A stretch of DNA of 64,000 bases. It comes from Glaciecola amylolytica. GTDB lineage: Bacteria; Bacteroidota; Bacteroidia; Flavobacteriales_D; Crocinitomicaceae. This document shows positions 50,979 through 59,139 of this stretch, piece by piece. The notes below the pieces were generated by a model that saw only the letters and a list, made by a program, of their open reading frames with translations, searched no databases and was not told the origin of the DNA. Numbering within the stretch: the first letter of the stretch is position 1; every line of letters starts with the position of its first letter. A program made the translations under genes and the position numbers. Where the stretch lies: assembly GCA_003856375.1 (NCBI GenBank), contig CP034120.1, forward strand, positions 3,467,501-3,531,500, written 5' to 3'.

Positions 50979-52295
50979 TTATTTCAAAACTATTGAACGA
51001 CCAATTGAATTATAATAGAATCCTTTGCTGTTCATTTCGGAAGTCTCAAACAAGTTTCTTCCGTCAAATATCACTGCATCCTTCATCAGAGATTTTATCT
51101 TATTAAAATCAGGATTTCTGAAAACGCCCCATTCCGTGCAAATCAATAATGCATCTGCATCAATCAAGGCATCGTATTCCGTATCTGCGTAAGCAATCTT
51201 ATCTCCGATCAGGGTTTTCACATTCTCCATCGCTTCCGGATCATATGCCACCACGTTTGCTCCCGCATTCGTCAACGCATCGATCATATATAAGGAAGGA
51301 GCTTCACGGATATCATCCGTATCCGGTTTGAATGCCAGACCCCAGATTGCAATTTTCTTTCCTTGTAAATCTCCTCTGAAGAAGTTTTGAATCTTCGGGA
51401 AAAGAACGGTCTTCTGCGATTCATTCACAGCCATCACCGACTTCAGAATTTCAAAGGAGAATTGGTTTTCCATTCCGGATTTCACCAATGCGTGTACATC
51501 TTTCGGGAAACAAGAACCTCCGTAACCGATTCCGGGAAACAAAAAGCGTTTTCCGATCCGGTCATCCGATCCGATTCCGATCCGTACTTTATCTACATCA
51601 GCTCCTACCAATTCACAGAAATTCGCGATTTCGTTCATGAAAGTGATTTTGGTTGCCAGGAATGCATTTGCCGCATATTTTGTCAATTCCGCCGATTTTT
51701 CATCCATGAAAAGAATCGGATTTCCCTGACGAACAAACGGTTTGTAAAGCTGTTCCATGATCTTCTCCGCTCTTTCGGAAGAAGTTCCCAAAACAACACG
51801 ATCCGGCTTCATGAAATCATCTACCGCGAAACCTTCTCTCAGGAATTCCGGGTTCGAAACCACGTCAAATTCCACTTTGGCATGTTTCGCAATGGCAGCA
51901 TGCACTTTTTCAGCAGTACCAACAGGCACCGTGCTTTTATCTACAATGACTTTATATGAAGTCAGGAGTTTCCCCAATTCATCAGCAACACCAAGAATGT
52001 ATCTCAAATCGGCAGAACCATCTTCTCCCGGAGGAGTGGGCAAAGCCAGAAAAATAATTTCCGCATCTTTGATTCCTTCTTCCAGGTTTGTGGTAAAGGA
52101 CAAACGGTTCGCTTTGATATTCCGCTCGAAAAGCACATCCAAATGAGGTTCGTAAATGGGAACTTCCCCATTTCTCATACGTTCTACTTTCTTGCTATCT
52201 ATATCTACACAAATAACCTGATTTCCGGTTTCCGCAAAACACGTTCCGGTTACCAATCCAACATATCCTGTTCCAACAACAGCAATCTTTTTCAT
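50979..52295 (-). CDS. ugd: UDP-glucose 6-dehydrogenase
   Basis: A 438-residue enzyme that oxidises UDP-glucose to UDP-glucuronate. N-terminal NAD motif [39 protein letters not shown] and the catalytic [14 protein letters not shown] are clear, as is the [14 protein letters not shown] end. It is one base from the aminotransferase upstream and from uxs downstream, so the genes are tightly coupled. Confidence 0.95.
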   Translation of the reverse strand: MKKIAVVGTGYVGLVTGTCFAETGNQVICVDIDSKKVERMRNGEVPIYEPHLDVLFERNIKANRLSFTTNLEEGIKDAEIIFLALPTPPGEDGSADLRYILGVADELGKLLTSYKVIVDKSTVPVGTAEKVHAAIAKHAKVEFDVVSNPEFLREGFAVDDFMKPDRVVLGTSSERAEKIMEQLYKPFVRQGNPILFMDEKSAELTKYAANAFLATKITFMNEIANFCELVGADVDKVRIGIGSDDRIGKRFLFPGIGYGGSCFPKDVHALVKSGMENQFSFEILKSVMAVNESQKTVLFPKIQNFFRGDLQGKKIAIWGLAFKPDTDDIREAPSLYMIDALTNAGANVVAYDPEAMENVKTLIGDKIAYADTEYDALIDADALLICTEWGVFRNPDFNKIKSLMKDAVIFDGRNLFETSEMNSKGFYYNSIGRSIVLK

Positions 52296-52296
52296 C

Positions 52297-53430
52297 TTAG
52301 TTCGCGTTTACAAAATTTAGAATCTCAGCACAAATATACGCTTGCTGTTCTTCAGTCATTTCAGTATGAATCGGGAAGGAAATCACATTCTTTGTCAATT
52401 CCTCCGTAACAGGAAGATCTAAGCCCGTTAAATTAAATGACGCAAACATTCCTTGTTTGTGTGCAGGAATCGGATAATAAATCATCGATGGGATATCTTT
52501 CGAAGCCAAATATTCCTGCAAAGCATTCCGGTCTACTCCGTTCAACTGAACAGTATATTGATGGAAAACGTGTTTTGATTTTCCGTCTCTGAAAGGAACG
52601 GTAATTTTCTCCGATGCTCCCAAAACGCGGTCATAATAATCCGCAACCTGAATTCTTGCTGCAATGTACGTATCCAATTTCGGCAGTTTCACATTCAAGA
52701 CTGCTGCCTGAATGGCATCCAATCTGGAATTACATCCAACCACATCGTGTACATATTTTACTTTTTGACCATGGTTTGCAACCATTCTCAATTCTTCGGC
52801 AAGTTTATCGTCGTTGGTGTAAATTGCTCCACCATCTCCGTAACAACCCAGATTTTTGGACGGGAAGAAACTCGTACAACCGATCGTTCCGATGGTCCCC
52901 AGTTTTTTCACTTCTCCGTTTGCAGTATAATAATCCGACCCGATTGCCTGTGCATTATCTTCAATCACAAAAAGTTTGTGTTTGTTCGCAATTTCCATAA
53001 TCGCATCCATATCACACCCTTGTCCGTACAAATGAACCGGAACAATCACCTTTGTTTTTGGTGTAATTGCCGCTTCGATTTTCGACGGATCCATACAGAA
53101 TGTCTTCGGATCAACATCTATAAAAACAGGAGTCAGGCCCAGCAATGCAATTACTTCCGTTGTTGCGATATACGTAAATGAAGGAGTGATTACCTCATCT
53201 CCGGGCTTCAATCCCAAAGCCATCATCGCAATCTGAAGTGCATCCGTTCCGTTTGCACATGGAATTACATGCTTTGATCCAAGGTAGCTTTCCAGTGATT
53301 TCTGGAATCTCTGAATAACCGGTCCACCGATGTAAACGGATGAATCTAAAACTTCTTGAATTGCGGAATCTATATCAGATTTCATTGCTTGGTACTGCGT
53401 AGCCAAGTCGACCATTTGAATTTTTTTCAC
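52297..53430 (-). CDS. DegT/DnrJ/EryC1/StrS aminotransferase (WbpE-like)
   Basis: A 377-residue PLP sugar aminotransferase. HVIPCANGTDALQIAMMALG, VPVHLYGQGCDMDAI, EDNAQAIGSDY and the PLP lysine in FFPSKNLGCYGDGGAI are typical of the WbpE/DesV group. With WbpB- and WbpD-like genes downstream it probably transaminates the 3-keto sugar. The start is GTG (53428-53430); an ATG at 53413-53415 is the alternative. It is the first gene of a six-gene operon with a TAATTTTG box upstream. Confidence 0.87.
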   Translation of the reverse strand: MKKIQMVDLATQYQAMKSDIDSAIQEVLDSSVYIGGPVIQRFQKSLESYLGSKHVIPCANGTDALQIAMMALGLKPGDEVITPSFTYIATTEVIALLGLTPVFIDVDPKTFCMDPSKIEAAITPKTKVIVPVHLYGQGCDMDAIMEIANKHKLFVIEDNAQAIGSDYYTANGEVKKLGTIGTIGCTSFFPSKNLGCYGDGGAIYTNDDKLAEELRMVANHGQKVKYVHDVVGCNSRLDAIQAAVLNVKLPKLDTYIAARIQVADYYDRVLGASEKITVPFRDGKSKHVFHQYTVQLNGVDRNALQEYLASKDIPSMIYYPIPAHKQGMFASFNLTGLDLPVTEELTKNVISFPIHTEMTEEQQAYICAEILNFVNAN

Positions 53431-53471
53431 GAGCGTTATCTATGTCGATTACTAATTGTGTTCTATTACTA

Positions 53472-53479
53472 CAAAATTA
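53472..53479 (-). promoter_or_regulatory. -7 box for the nucleotide-sugar operon
   Basis: Reverse-strand TAATTTTG, a consensus match, 41 bases before the GTG start of the aminotransferase. A TTTG 25 bases upstream is too distant for a standard -33. Confidence 0.5.
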
Positions 53480-53539
53480 ATAAAAGCACTGAATTGAAGA
53501 ACTTCAAATCCGGAACTTCCTAATCAGTCGAAAAGTATC

Positions 53540-53547
53540 TATTTTTG
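53540..53547 (+). promoter_or_regulatory. -7 box for the beta-barrel gene
   Basis: TATTTTTG, 18 bases before the ATG at 53566. No TTG at -33 is visible. Confidence 0.5.
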
Positions 53548-53565
53548 ATACTAAAAGAACGACTT

Positions 53566-54300
53566 ATGAAGAACCATTACTTATCCCTTGCAGCGATCTT
53601 TTTATCCGCTGTTTTTAACTCATTTCACGCTCAGGAAGGAGGACTCAAATTTAAAAATCCCTTTGAAAATGCTTCAAAACACACTTCGTTTGGTGCAATG
53701 GCTGCAATTCCGGTTGGGAAATTCAGTTCCACGAGCATCGACAACGGCGGATTTGCAAAAACCGGATGGGGTCTTTATTTCGATTCCAAAAGCACGTTGA
53801 AAAAAGGTCTGAGCTTTGTCTCTCACTCCACTTATTCCTGGGTTCCGATGGATCAGCAAGCTCTGGAAAAAGCATTTTCAGACAATCTCGGACGCAAAAC
53901 AGAGATTAACGGCGGAAAACACAGACCATTTATGACAACTTTGGGCGTCGGCTACGATTTTCATTTAGGATCGAAAATAAGTGCAGCCGTAAGCGCGCAG
54001 GGAGGTTTCATGTACAATTCTGCAAAAGGTTTCGACATGACGGTCTATGATACGGACAATACAACGGTGCTTTTTTCCGATAATTTCAAATACGATTCCG
54101 AATTTTCGTTTGCCTACACTTTCAGCGCTCAGTTGAATTTCAATATTGTCAAAGATGTTGTCTCGTTTCAGGTATATTGCGATTATTCCGGCTCACAGTA
54201 CAACAGCCCGATTCGTTCCTATCATTTGCCAACGATTAAAACCTCTCAAAGCATTCAATTGGTGAATGTAGGAGGTGGATTTTGTATCAAAACCAAGTAA
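53566..54300 (+). CDS. Outer-membrane beta-barrel-like protein
   Basis: A 244-residue protein with a signal peptide (MKNHYLSLAAIFLSAVFNSFHAQ) and alternating beta strands (FGAMAAIPVG, TKIS-type hairpins, FSFAYTFSAQLNFNIV, QLVNVGGGFCIKTK). The general pattern is that of small OM barrels (OmpW/PorT-like layout), but I recognise no family. The ATG at 53566 is chosen for the signal peptide and promoter spacing. It is divergent from the sugar operon with only 135 bases between. Confidence 0.7.
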   Translation: MKNHYLSLAAIFLSAVFNSFHAQEGGLKFKNPFENASKHTSFGAMAAIPVGKFSSTSIDNGGFAKTGWGLYFDSKSTLKKGLSFVSHSTYSWVPMDQQALEKAFSDNLGRKTEINGGKHRPFMTTLGVGYDFHLGSKISAAVSAQGGFMYNSAKGFDMTVYDTDNTTVLFSDNFKYDSEFSFAYTFSAQLNFNIVKDVVSFQVYCDYSGSQYNSPIRSYHLPTIKTSQSIQLVNVGGGFCIKTK

Positions 54301-54384
54301 TTCCGGGACTTATCCGGAGATTTGGTGGTTTTTTGAAAATCTCCCGCTGAGGAGGTTAGAGCCTTGATTCTAAATGGCGTGAAA

Positions 54385-54445
54385 TGGCAAAATTGCCAAT
54401 TCACAATCCTGATAGCTATCGGGACGAATCGATAGCAAAATCAGG
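54385..54445. repeat. Inverted repeats at the end of the alkB-type gene
   Basis: TGGCAAAATTGCCA (54385-54398) is a perfect palindrome. CCTGATAGCTATCG (54408-54421) faces CGATAGCaaaaTCAGG (54430-54445). The second hairpin overlaps the last codon of the AlkB gene and may act as a terminator or as a small interspersed repeat of the GATAGCTATC type. Confidence 0.5.
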
Positions 54446-55061
54446 GGTTTTCAACAATCATTCTGAAAGTCAGATTGATGCGTGGTTCACGGATTTTTTT
54501 GCTTGGCGGAAGTCGGTGCAACCAATGAGTTTGCGTTGTGTCTTTCATCACCAGCAAGCTTCCGTGTTCCAGGATCAGTTCTGCTTTTTCCAGCGTTCGC
54601 TTGTGTTTGAAGGTAAATTTTCGTTCCGCTCCAAAACTCATCGAAGCAATGGCTCCGTCTTTTTTGAGGTCGGTTTCTGCGTCGCTGTGCCACGCCATTC
54701 CTTCTTCTCCGCTGTGATACAAATTCAACAGACAAGAGTTGAATGTTTCTCCCGTTTCCTTTTCGGCAAGCATTTTCAATTCCTGTAATTCATCTGTCCA
54801 AGGCAAAGCATACTTAGTCGTGTTGGAATAGGTATAACTGAATGCTTTTTCGCCATACCAGGCCACTTTTCGTTTGGTCAGGATGCGCTTTCCGAAAATC
54901 ACTGCTTCATCGTTTTTCCATTCGATGTTCTCCAGCAATCTTTTCAGGTAAAAATCGGCTGTTTCCCGCTCCAGTAATTTGCCGTGGTAATGAACCGTTC
55001 CGTCGCAAGGAAGCAAATTCCGGTTCTTATCAATCATTTCTTCGTCTTCAAATAATTTCAT
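54441..55061 (-). CDS. alkB: AlkB-family 2OG-Fe(II) dioxygenase
   Basis: A 206-residue enzyme that oxidatively removes alkyl groups from DNA bases using 2-oxoglutarate and iron. The iron ligands are HSD in MAWHSDAETDL and the histidine of THWLHRLP; the 2OG arginine is in RINLTFR. LLNLYHSGEEG and the GSLLVMKD segment fit AlkB-like proteins (ALKBH2/3 type). It starts within the preceding small gene (14-base overlap) and is the last of three co-directional genes. Confidence 0.92.
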   Translation of the reverse strand: MKLFEDEEMIDKNRNLLPCDGTVHYHGKLLERETADFYLKRLLENIEWKNDEAVIFGKRILTKRKVAWYGEKAFSYTYSNTTKYALPWTDELQELKMLAEKETGETFNSCLLNLYHSGEEGMAWHSDAETDLKKDGAIASMSFGAERKFTFKHKRTLEKAELILEHGSLLVMKDTTQTHWLHRLPPSKKIREPRINLTFRMIVENP

Positions 55062-55293
55062 GCTCCCACTTTTGGTAAGATTCTCTCATGCAGTGCCCGC
55101 AAGGACGATATCCATCACGAAGCGCTTCTTCTTCCGATTCGAAAAAGACCCGGTTTTCCCGTTTCATTCTTTTACCGGAAGCGCAATGCAGACTTCCATA
55201 GATTTTCAATTTCCGGTTTCCACCCCAAAGGATCTTTTTGTTCCGGATGTTGCTTCGCAATACACGATCCGAAATTTCTCCGTGTAATACCAT
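55048..55293 (-). CDS. Stand-alone Ada-type metal-binding domain
   Basis: An 81-residue protein made almost entirely of the Ada N-terminal zinc domain: SLHCASGKRMKRENRVFF-type segment followed by ALRDGYRPCGHCM. In full Ada four cysteines bind zinc and one accepts methyl from phosphotriesters; here I count C37, C66 and C69, so one usual cysteine is replaced. It overlaps alkB by 14 bases. It may bind DNA or sense alkylation damage; catalytic methyl acceptance is doubtful. Confidence 0.8.
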   Translation of the reverse strand: MVLHGEISDRVLRSNIRNKKILWGGNRKLKIYGSLHCASGKRMKRENRVFFESEEEALRDGYRPCGHCMRESYQKWEHEII

Positions 55294-55295
55294 CC

Positions 55296-56009
55296 TTAAC
55301 TGATTGCATCGTGAAAAATGATTCCGAGCGTAACTCTTTCCCCGGAATGCAATTCGCTCACACCATGCTTCATGATTGTCCGGTAATAACCTTTCGTTCC
55401 TTTTTCCGGTTTGAAATTGGTCGTAAAAATCAGCAAATCCCCCTTTTTTGGTTTCAAAACAATGGCTTTCGATTGCGCCCGGGGAACTTGCTGCGTCAAA
55501 ACAAATTCGCCTCCTGTATAATCAATGTCCGGCTCACTCAGGAACAATACCATCTGAATCGGGAAGTAGACATCTCCGTATAAATCCTGATGCAAAGTGT
55601 TAAATCCTCCTTTTCCGTATTTCAGGATGAGAACTGTTGCCAGTTTTTGACCGTTGTCATGGCATTCTTTCAGCAATTCTTCGTGTTGCAAGGGGAAAGT
55701 CCTGTCGATATTCAATGCTTTAAACCAGGCGTTTGCGATCGGTGCAAGTTTCGGATAAATCCGGGTTCTGATCTCCTGAATTAATTCCGGCAAAGGATAA
55801 GTGAAATACTTGTATTGTCCCAACCCGAAACGGTGACGCTCCATATGGACCGTTTTCCTGTATGCATACGGAGCATTATAAGCAGCTTTCAGTTCCTCGC
55901 ACTGCGAATTCGAGAATACGTTTGGAATCGTGGCATAGCCATTTTGATGCATTGCTTCCGCAACGGAATTCCAATCCGTGTTTTCTATTTTTTGAATGAA
56001 ATTTTGCAT
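55296..56009 (-). CDS. 2OG-Fe(II) oxygenase of the alkylation-repair group
   Basis: A 237-residue protein. The iron motif is HQD in NTLHQDLYGDVYFP and the distal histidine is in IMKHGVSEL, with RVTLGIIFHDA as the arginine end. Such proteins occur near Ada and AlkB genes in several bacteria. Its substrate is not known; a role in repair is inference from context. It precedes the Ada-domain gene by two bases. Confidence 0.8.
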   Translation of the reverse strand: MQNFIQKIENTDWNSVAEAMHQNGYATIPNVFSNSQCEELKAAYNAPYAYRKTVHMERHRFGLGQYKYFTYPLPELIQEIRTRIYPKLAPIANAWFKALNIDRTFPLQHEELLKECHDNGQKLATVLILKYGKGGFNTLHQDLYGDVYFPIQMVLFLSEPDIDYTGGEFVLTQQVPRAQSKAIVLKPKKGDLLIFTTNFKPEKGTKGYYRTIMKHGVSELHSGERVTLGIIFHDAIS

Positions 56010-56134
56010 TGTTTTGTTATTAGTTGATAAGTTGTCAGCAGGTAGTTGTCAGCAAGACCTCAGAATGTAACAAACTATTAATCAACAACAACCACCTTGG
56101 TCATTATTGGATTTTTATTAACTTAAAAAGAAAA

Positions 56135-56494
56135 ATGGTCGTCATAAAGTTTGAAGATTTAATTGCCTGACAAAAAGCACAAGACCTAGCAGTGATCGTT
56201 TACGCAAATTTTAAAGAGTCAAAAGATTGGGGATTTCGAGATCAGATTTATCGGGCAGTTGTTTCTATTTCCAATAATATAGCAGAGGGTTTTGACAGAC
56301 AAAGTGCACGAGAATTTGCTCGATTCTTATATTTTTCATTGGGTTCGGCAAGTGAAGTCAAATCAATGTTGTATCTGGCAAAAAAATTAGACTATTTAGA
56401 TGAAATCACAACTAAACGACTTGTCGATCAAACAACCGAAATTTCGAAAATTATTACCGGATTAATCAAATCGCTAAACGCGAAAAAACAGTAA
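56135..56494 (+). pseudogene. Four-helix-bundle protein (S23/IVP family), broken by an internal stop
   Basis: Reading from the ATG at 56135 gives MVVIKFEDLIA, then TGA at 56168-56170 exactly where the family has a tryptophan (FEDLIAWQKAQDL), then an intact frame to 56494 (QKAQDLAVIVYANFKES, RAVVSISNNIAEGFDRQS, FLYFSLGSASEVKSMLYLA). One G-to-A change explains it. A GTG at 56192 could restart translation without helix 1. The family is best known from intervening sequences in 23S rRNA. Flanking bases carry inverted repeats (TAGTTGTCAG at 56044 and its complement near 56515). It looks like a recent loss or a weakly expressed selfish gene. Confidence 0.8.
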
Positions 56495-56553
56495 TCAGTA
56501 ACTGAACACTGTCTACTGACAACTATCTCACTGATCACTATGTTACTGATTAC
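56491..56553. repeat. Inverted repeat linking two convergent stop codons
   Basis: GTAATCAGTAAC (56491-56502) and GTTACTGATTAC (56542-56553) are perfect 12-base complements. Each includes the stop codon of one of the convergent genes. The bases between carry ACTGACAACTATC, the complement of a sequence upstream of the pseudogene at about 56040. Confidence 0.65.
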
Positions 56554-57394
56554 TTTTCGCGCCTTCCCAGCCTATGATTGCCGTTTTTCGCGTTGTTCCC
56601 CACATATAACCTCCCAAAACTCCGGATGATTGAATCACGCGGTGACACGGAATCAAAAAGGCAACAGGATTGCTTCCGATAGCGGTCCCAACAGCCCGGG
56701 AAGCATTGGGATTTCCAATCTGGCTGGCAACAGAGCCATACGTTGCGAGTTTTCCCATCGGGATCTTCAACAAGCTTTCCCATACCTTTAACTGGAAATC
56801 CGTTCCTTTCAAATGCAATTTGATTTCCGACAGCCTGCTCCAATCGTTCTGAAAAATAAACAGGGCATTTTGCTGCAATAAATCCAGCTTTTGCTGAAAA
56901 ACTGCGTTCGGAAATTTGTTTTTAAGGTCGTTGAGCGCCTGTGCTTCCTCTTGCTGAAATGCCATGTAACAAACACCTTTGGGAGTTGAAGCCACAATCA
57001 GCGAACCGAAAGGACTTTCTGCAAAACTGTAATTGATCGTCAGGTTTTTTCCTCCGTTTTTGTACTCTGCCGGTGTCATTCCTTCAATGTTCACAAACAG
57101 GTCGTGCAGCCGGCTTGTACTCGAAAGTCCGGTTTCGTATGCTGCATCGAAAAGTGTAGATTGATCTTCCTCTTTCAAGAGCTTTTTGGCGTGTTCCACA
57201 CTTACATATTGCAGGAATTTCTTCGGACTTGTGCCTGCCCATTCGGTAAAAAGGCGTTGAAAATGTGCAGGACTCAAATGAATCTTTTCCGCAATTTCAT
57301 CCAAACCCGGTTGTGATTTAAAATGCTGATTGATGTATTCGATCGCCTGAGCTATCCGATCGTAATTTCTGTTTTCTTGCTCTTCCATCTTCAT
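56543..57394 (-). CDS. AraC-type regulator fused to O6-methylguanine methyltransferase
   Basis: This 283-residue protein has an AraC helix-turn-helix domain (about 5-105: AQAIEYINQHFKSQPGLDEIA, SPAHFQRLFTEWAG) and a C-terminal methyltransferase (about 110-283) with the active cysteine in LIPCHRVIQSSG. It is the AraC-Ogt part of Ada without the N-terminal zinc domain, which is present separately at 55048-55293. It removes alkyl groups from guanine O6 and may activate repair genes. The ATG at 57392-57394 is chosen; a GTG upstream is less likely. Confidence 0.9.
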   Translation of the reverse strand: MKMEEQENRNYDRIAQAIEYINQHFKSQPGLDEIAEKIHLSPAHFQRLFTEWAGTSPKKFLQYVSVEHAKKLLKEEDQSTLFDAAYETGLSSTSRLHDLFVNIEGMTPAEYKNGGKNLTINYSFAESPFGSLIVASTPKGVCYMAFQQEEAQALNDLKNKFPNAVFQQKLDLLQQNALFIFQNDWSRLSEIKLHLKGTDFQLKVWESLLKIPMGKLATYGSVASQIGNPNASRAVGTAIGSNPVAFLIPCHRVIQSSGVLGGYMWGTTRKTAIIGWEGAKSNQ

Positions 57395-57479
57395 TCGTTT
57401 TAGAATACAAATATCCGAACGGCCACTCACTCATAAAATCCGAAATATGCTCAGTTTCGCAATTCGCAATTCGCAATTC

Positions 57480-58967
57480 TTATTGATAAAGCACCATTGC
57501 ATTAAACACCTTCTCCATTTGTTCTACCGTGTATTCTGAAGAGCAGTTGAAATTATTGATGATAATGGAAAAACAAATTCGCTTTCCGGCTTTCGTTTCA
57601 ACATATCCGGAATAGGCTTTGATGCGTTTCATTGTTCCGCTTTTGGCGTGAACCTTACCTTCTCCCGGCTGATTTTTACAAACCGAAGAAAGTGTTCCCG
57701 AAACGCCTGCAACCGGAAGTGTTCCGTAGAATGCATCAAATTCTTTCGAGCCGGTCATGAATTTCAGCATCTCGCAAAAATGATTTGCAGAAATGGCATT
57801 GCTTCTCGATAAACCGGAACCGTCTGTAATGTATAAGCCGATTGTGTTGATTTTTCCCGACCAATAATTCATCATACGAGCAACGCTGTTATCGATCGAA
57901 CCGTTTCCGGAAGTTCCGTATCCGATCCAGCAAAGCACTTCTTCGGCAAACAAATTCACCGATTTCATATTCGTCCACCAGGCAATGGAATTCAGGTTTT
58001 TTCCTTTATGTACAAAAAACAATTTCATGGCTGTATACCTGCTAGTTGCCGAAACCATTGCCAGATTGCGCGATGCCAGTGGTTTTTCCTTCACATCGAT
58101 TCCTTTCGATTTCAAAATACGGGTGAATTCCTGTGAGAAAGTCAATTCCGGATCGGGTAAACTTCCTTTTACCGTAAATTTTCCGAGACCAGCCCCCAAA
58201 GTTCCTGTTCCGAAGCGATCCATGGAATAAGGCGCTCCGTAGATATATGAATTGTCGCCTGAACCACCTGTGTTAATGTAATTGACGTAATTTAAGCCGC
58301 TGACAGTGGGGAACGTTCCCAAAAAGGTTGTTTTCATTCCACTTTTCGAGCCAACCTGAAAGTTGTATCGCAGCATATTGTCGTAAATCGGCAATCCGGA
58401 AGCTCCTGCCCCGTAATAATTCCCCATATCGCCCCAGTTCCAGCCGTCGGGCGCACCTTCATAACCAAATTCAGAAGCATCGGAAACCACCGCACCGTTT
58501 ATTTTTTTAATTCCCAGTTTCATCAAAGTATCCGCCCATTTTTCCAGAAACTCAGCTTCGCGCCCTTCTCCGTTGTAATAGCGGCTTCCAAGCGCCACAT
58601 CTCCACCTCCGCGAATCCAGAGATTTCCATTTAAAACGCCGTCTTTTGTCAATGTGCCATCCAGATAAATGCGGGTTTGAGGAGTATAATTCTTTCCAAG
58701 CAGCTGAAAAGCCGTAGCAGTTGCGAATAATTTGGTTGTCGAAGCGGGAGGTAAAGCCAGATTCGGATTCTTTGATGCTAAAATCTGTCCGTTGGAGCAA
58801 TCCATCGCCATGAAGCTAACCGACGCATTTGCAAAATAGGCATTGGAAGAAAAAGCGTCAATTGCTGTTTGAATACTATTGGGATTTTGTGCAAAAGCAA
58901 CACTCTCTGCAAAAAGAGAACTTAATCCCAGAGAAATTACCTGCACTATTAGTTTAAAACGAATCAT
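57480..58967 (-). CDS. dacB: D-alanyl-D-alanine carboxypeptidase/endopeptidase (DacB/PBP4 type)
   Basis: A 495-residue periplasmic class C penicillin-binding protein. The signal peptide (MIRFKLIVQVISLGLSSLFAESVAFAQ) fixes the start at the ATG 58965-58967. The active site has SxxK in PASTTKL (S76, K79), SxN in GLSRSNAI and KSGT in VHAKSGTMKRI. The large insertion between SxxK and SxN is as in PBP4. It trims or cuts peptidoglycan peptides. It is divergent from the glycosyltransferase. Confidence 0.93.
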   Translation of the reverse strand: MIRFKLIVQVISLGLSSLFAESVAFAQNPNSIQTAIDAFSSNAYFANASVSFMAMDCSNGQILASKNPNLALPPASTTKLFATATAFQLLGKNYTPQTRIYLDGTLTKDGVLNGNLWIRGGGDVALGSRYYNGEGREAEFLEKWADTLMKLGIKKINGAVVSDASEFGYEGAPDGWNWGDMGNYYGAGASGLPIYDNMLRYNFQVGSKSGMKTTFLGTFPTVSGLNYVNYINTGGSGDNSYIYGAPYSMDRFGTGTLGAGLGKFTVKGSLPDPELTFSQEFTRILKSKGIDVKEKPLASRNLAMVSATSRYTAMKLFFVHKGKNLNSIAWWTNMKSVNLFAEEVLCWIGYGTSGNGSIDNSVARMMNYWSGKINTIGLYITDGSGLSRSNAISANHFCEMLKFMTGSKEFDAFYGTLPVAGVSGTLSSVCKNQPGEGKVHAKSGTMKRIKAYSGYVETKAGKRICFSIIINNFNCSSEYTVEQMEKVFNAMVLYQ

Positions 58968-59097
58968 ACTATAAAGTTCCTTATTCTCTGCTTGCAAAAG
59001 TTCTGCCAATCGAAAACTTTTGAACAGTTCACTTAGGAAAGTTTCCAATTAACGACATCTAATTATCATTTTACGTAAGCTTTAGTTGGATTATACG

Positions 59098-59105
59098 TAA
59101 TTTTG
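59098..59105 (+). promoter_or_regulatory. -7 box for the exopolysaccharide operon
   Basis: TAATTTTG matches the consensus and lies 34 bases upstream of the ATG at 59140. No clear -33. Confidence 0.5.
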
Positions 59106-59139
59106 ACTGATTTTAAACATCTAGTACAACTGAGAAGTA

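Noticed and set aside
51387-51959. 190-residue frame antisense to ugd
   Set aside because: Antisense shadow; F/H/R-rich composition without a family.
56192-56494. Four-helix-bundle gene annotated as intact from GTG 56192
   Set aside because: This would drop helix 1, while the upstream frame still encodes the family motif up to and beyond the TGA; a pseudogene is the simpler view.
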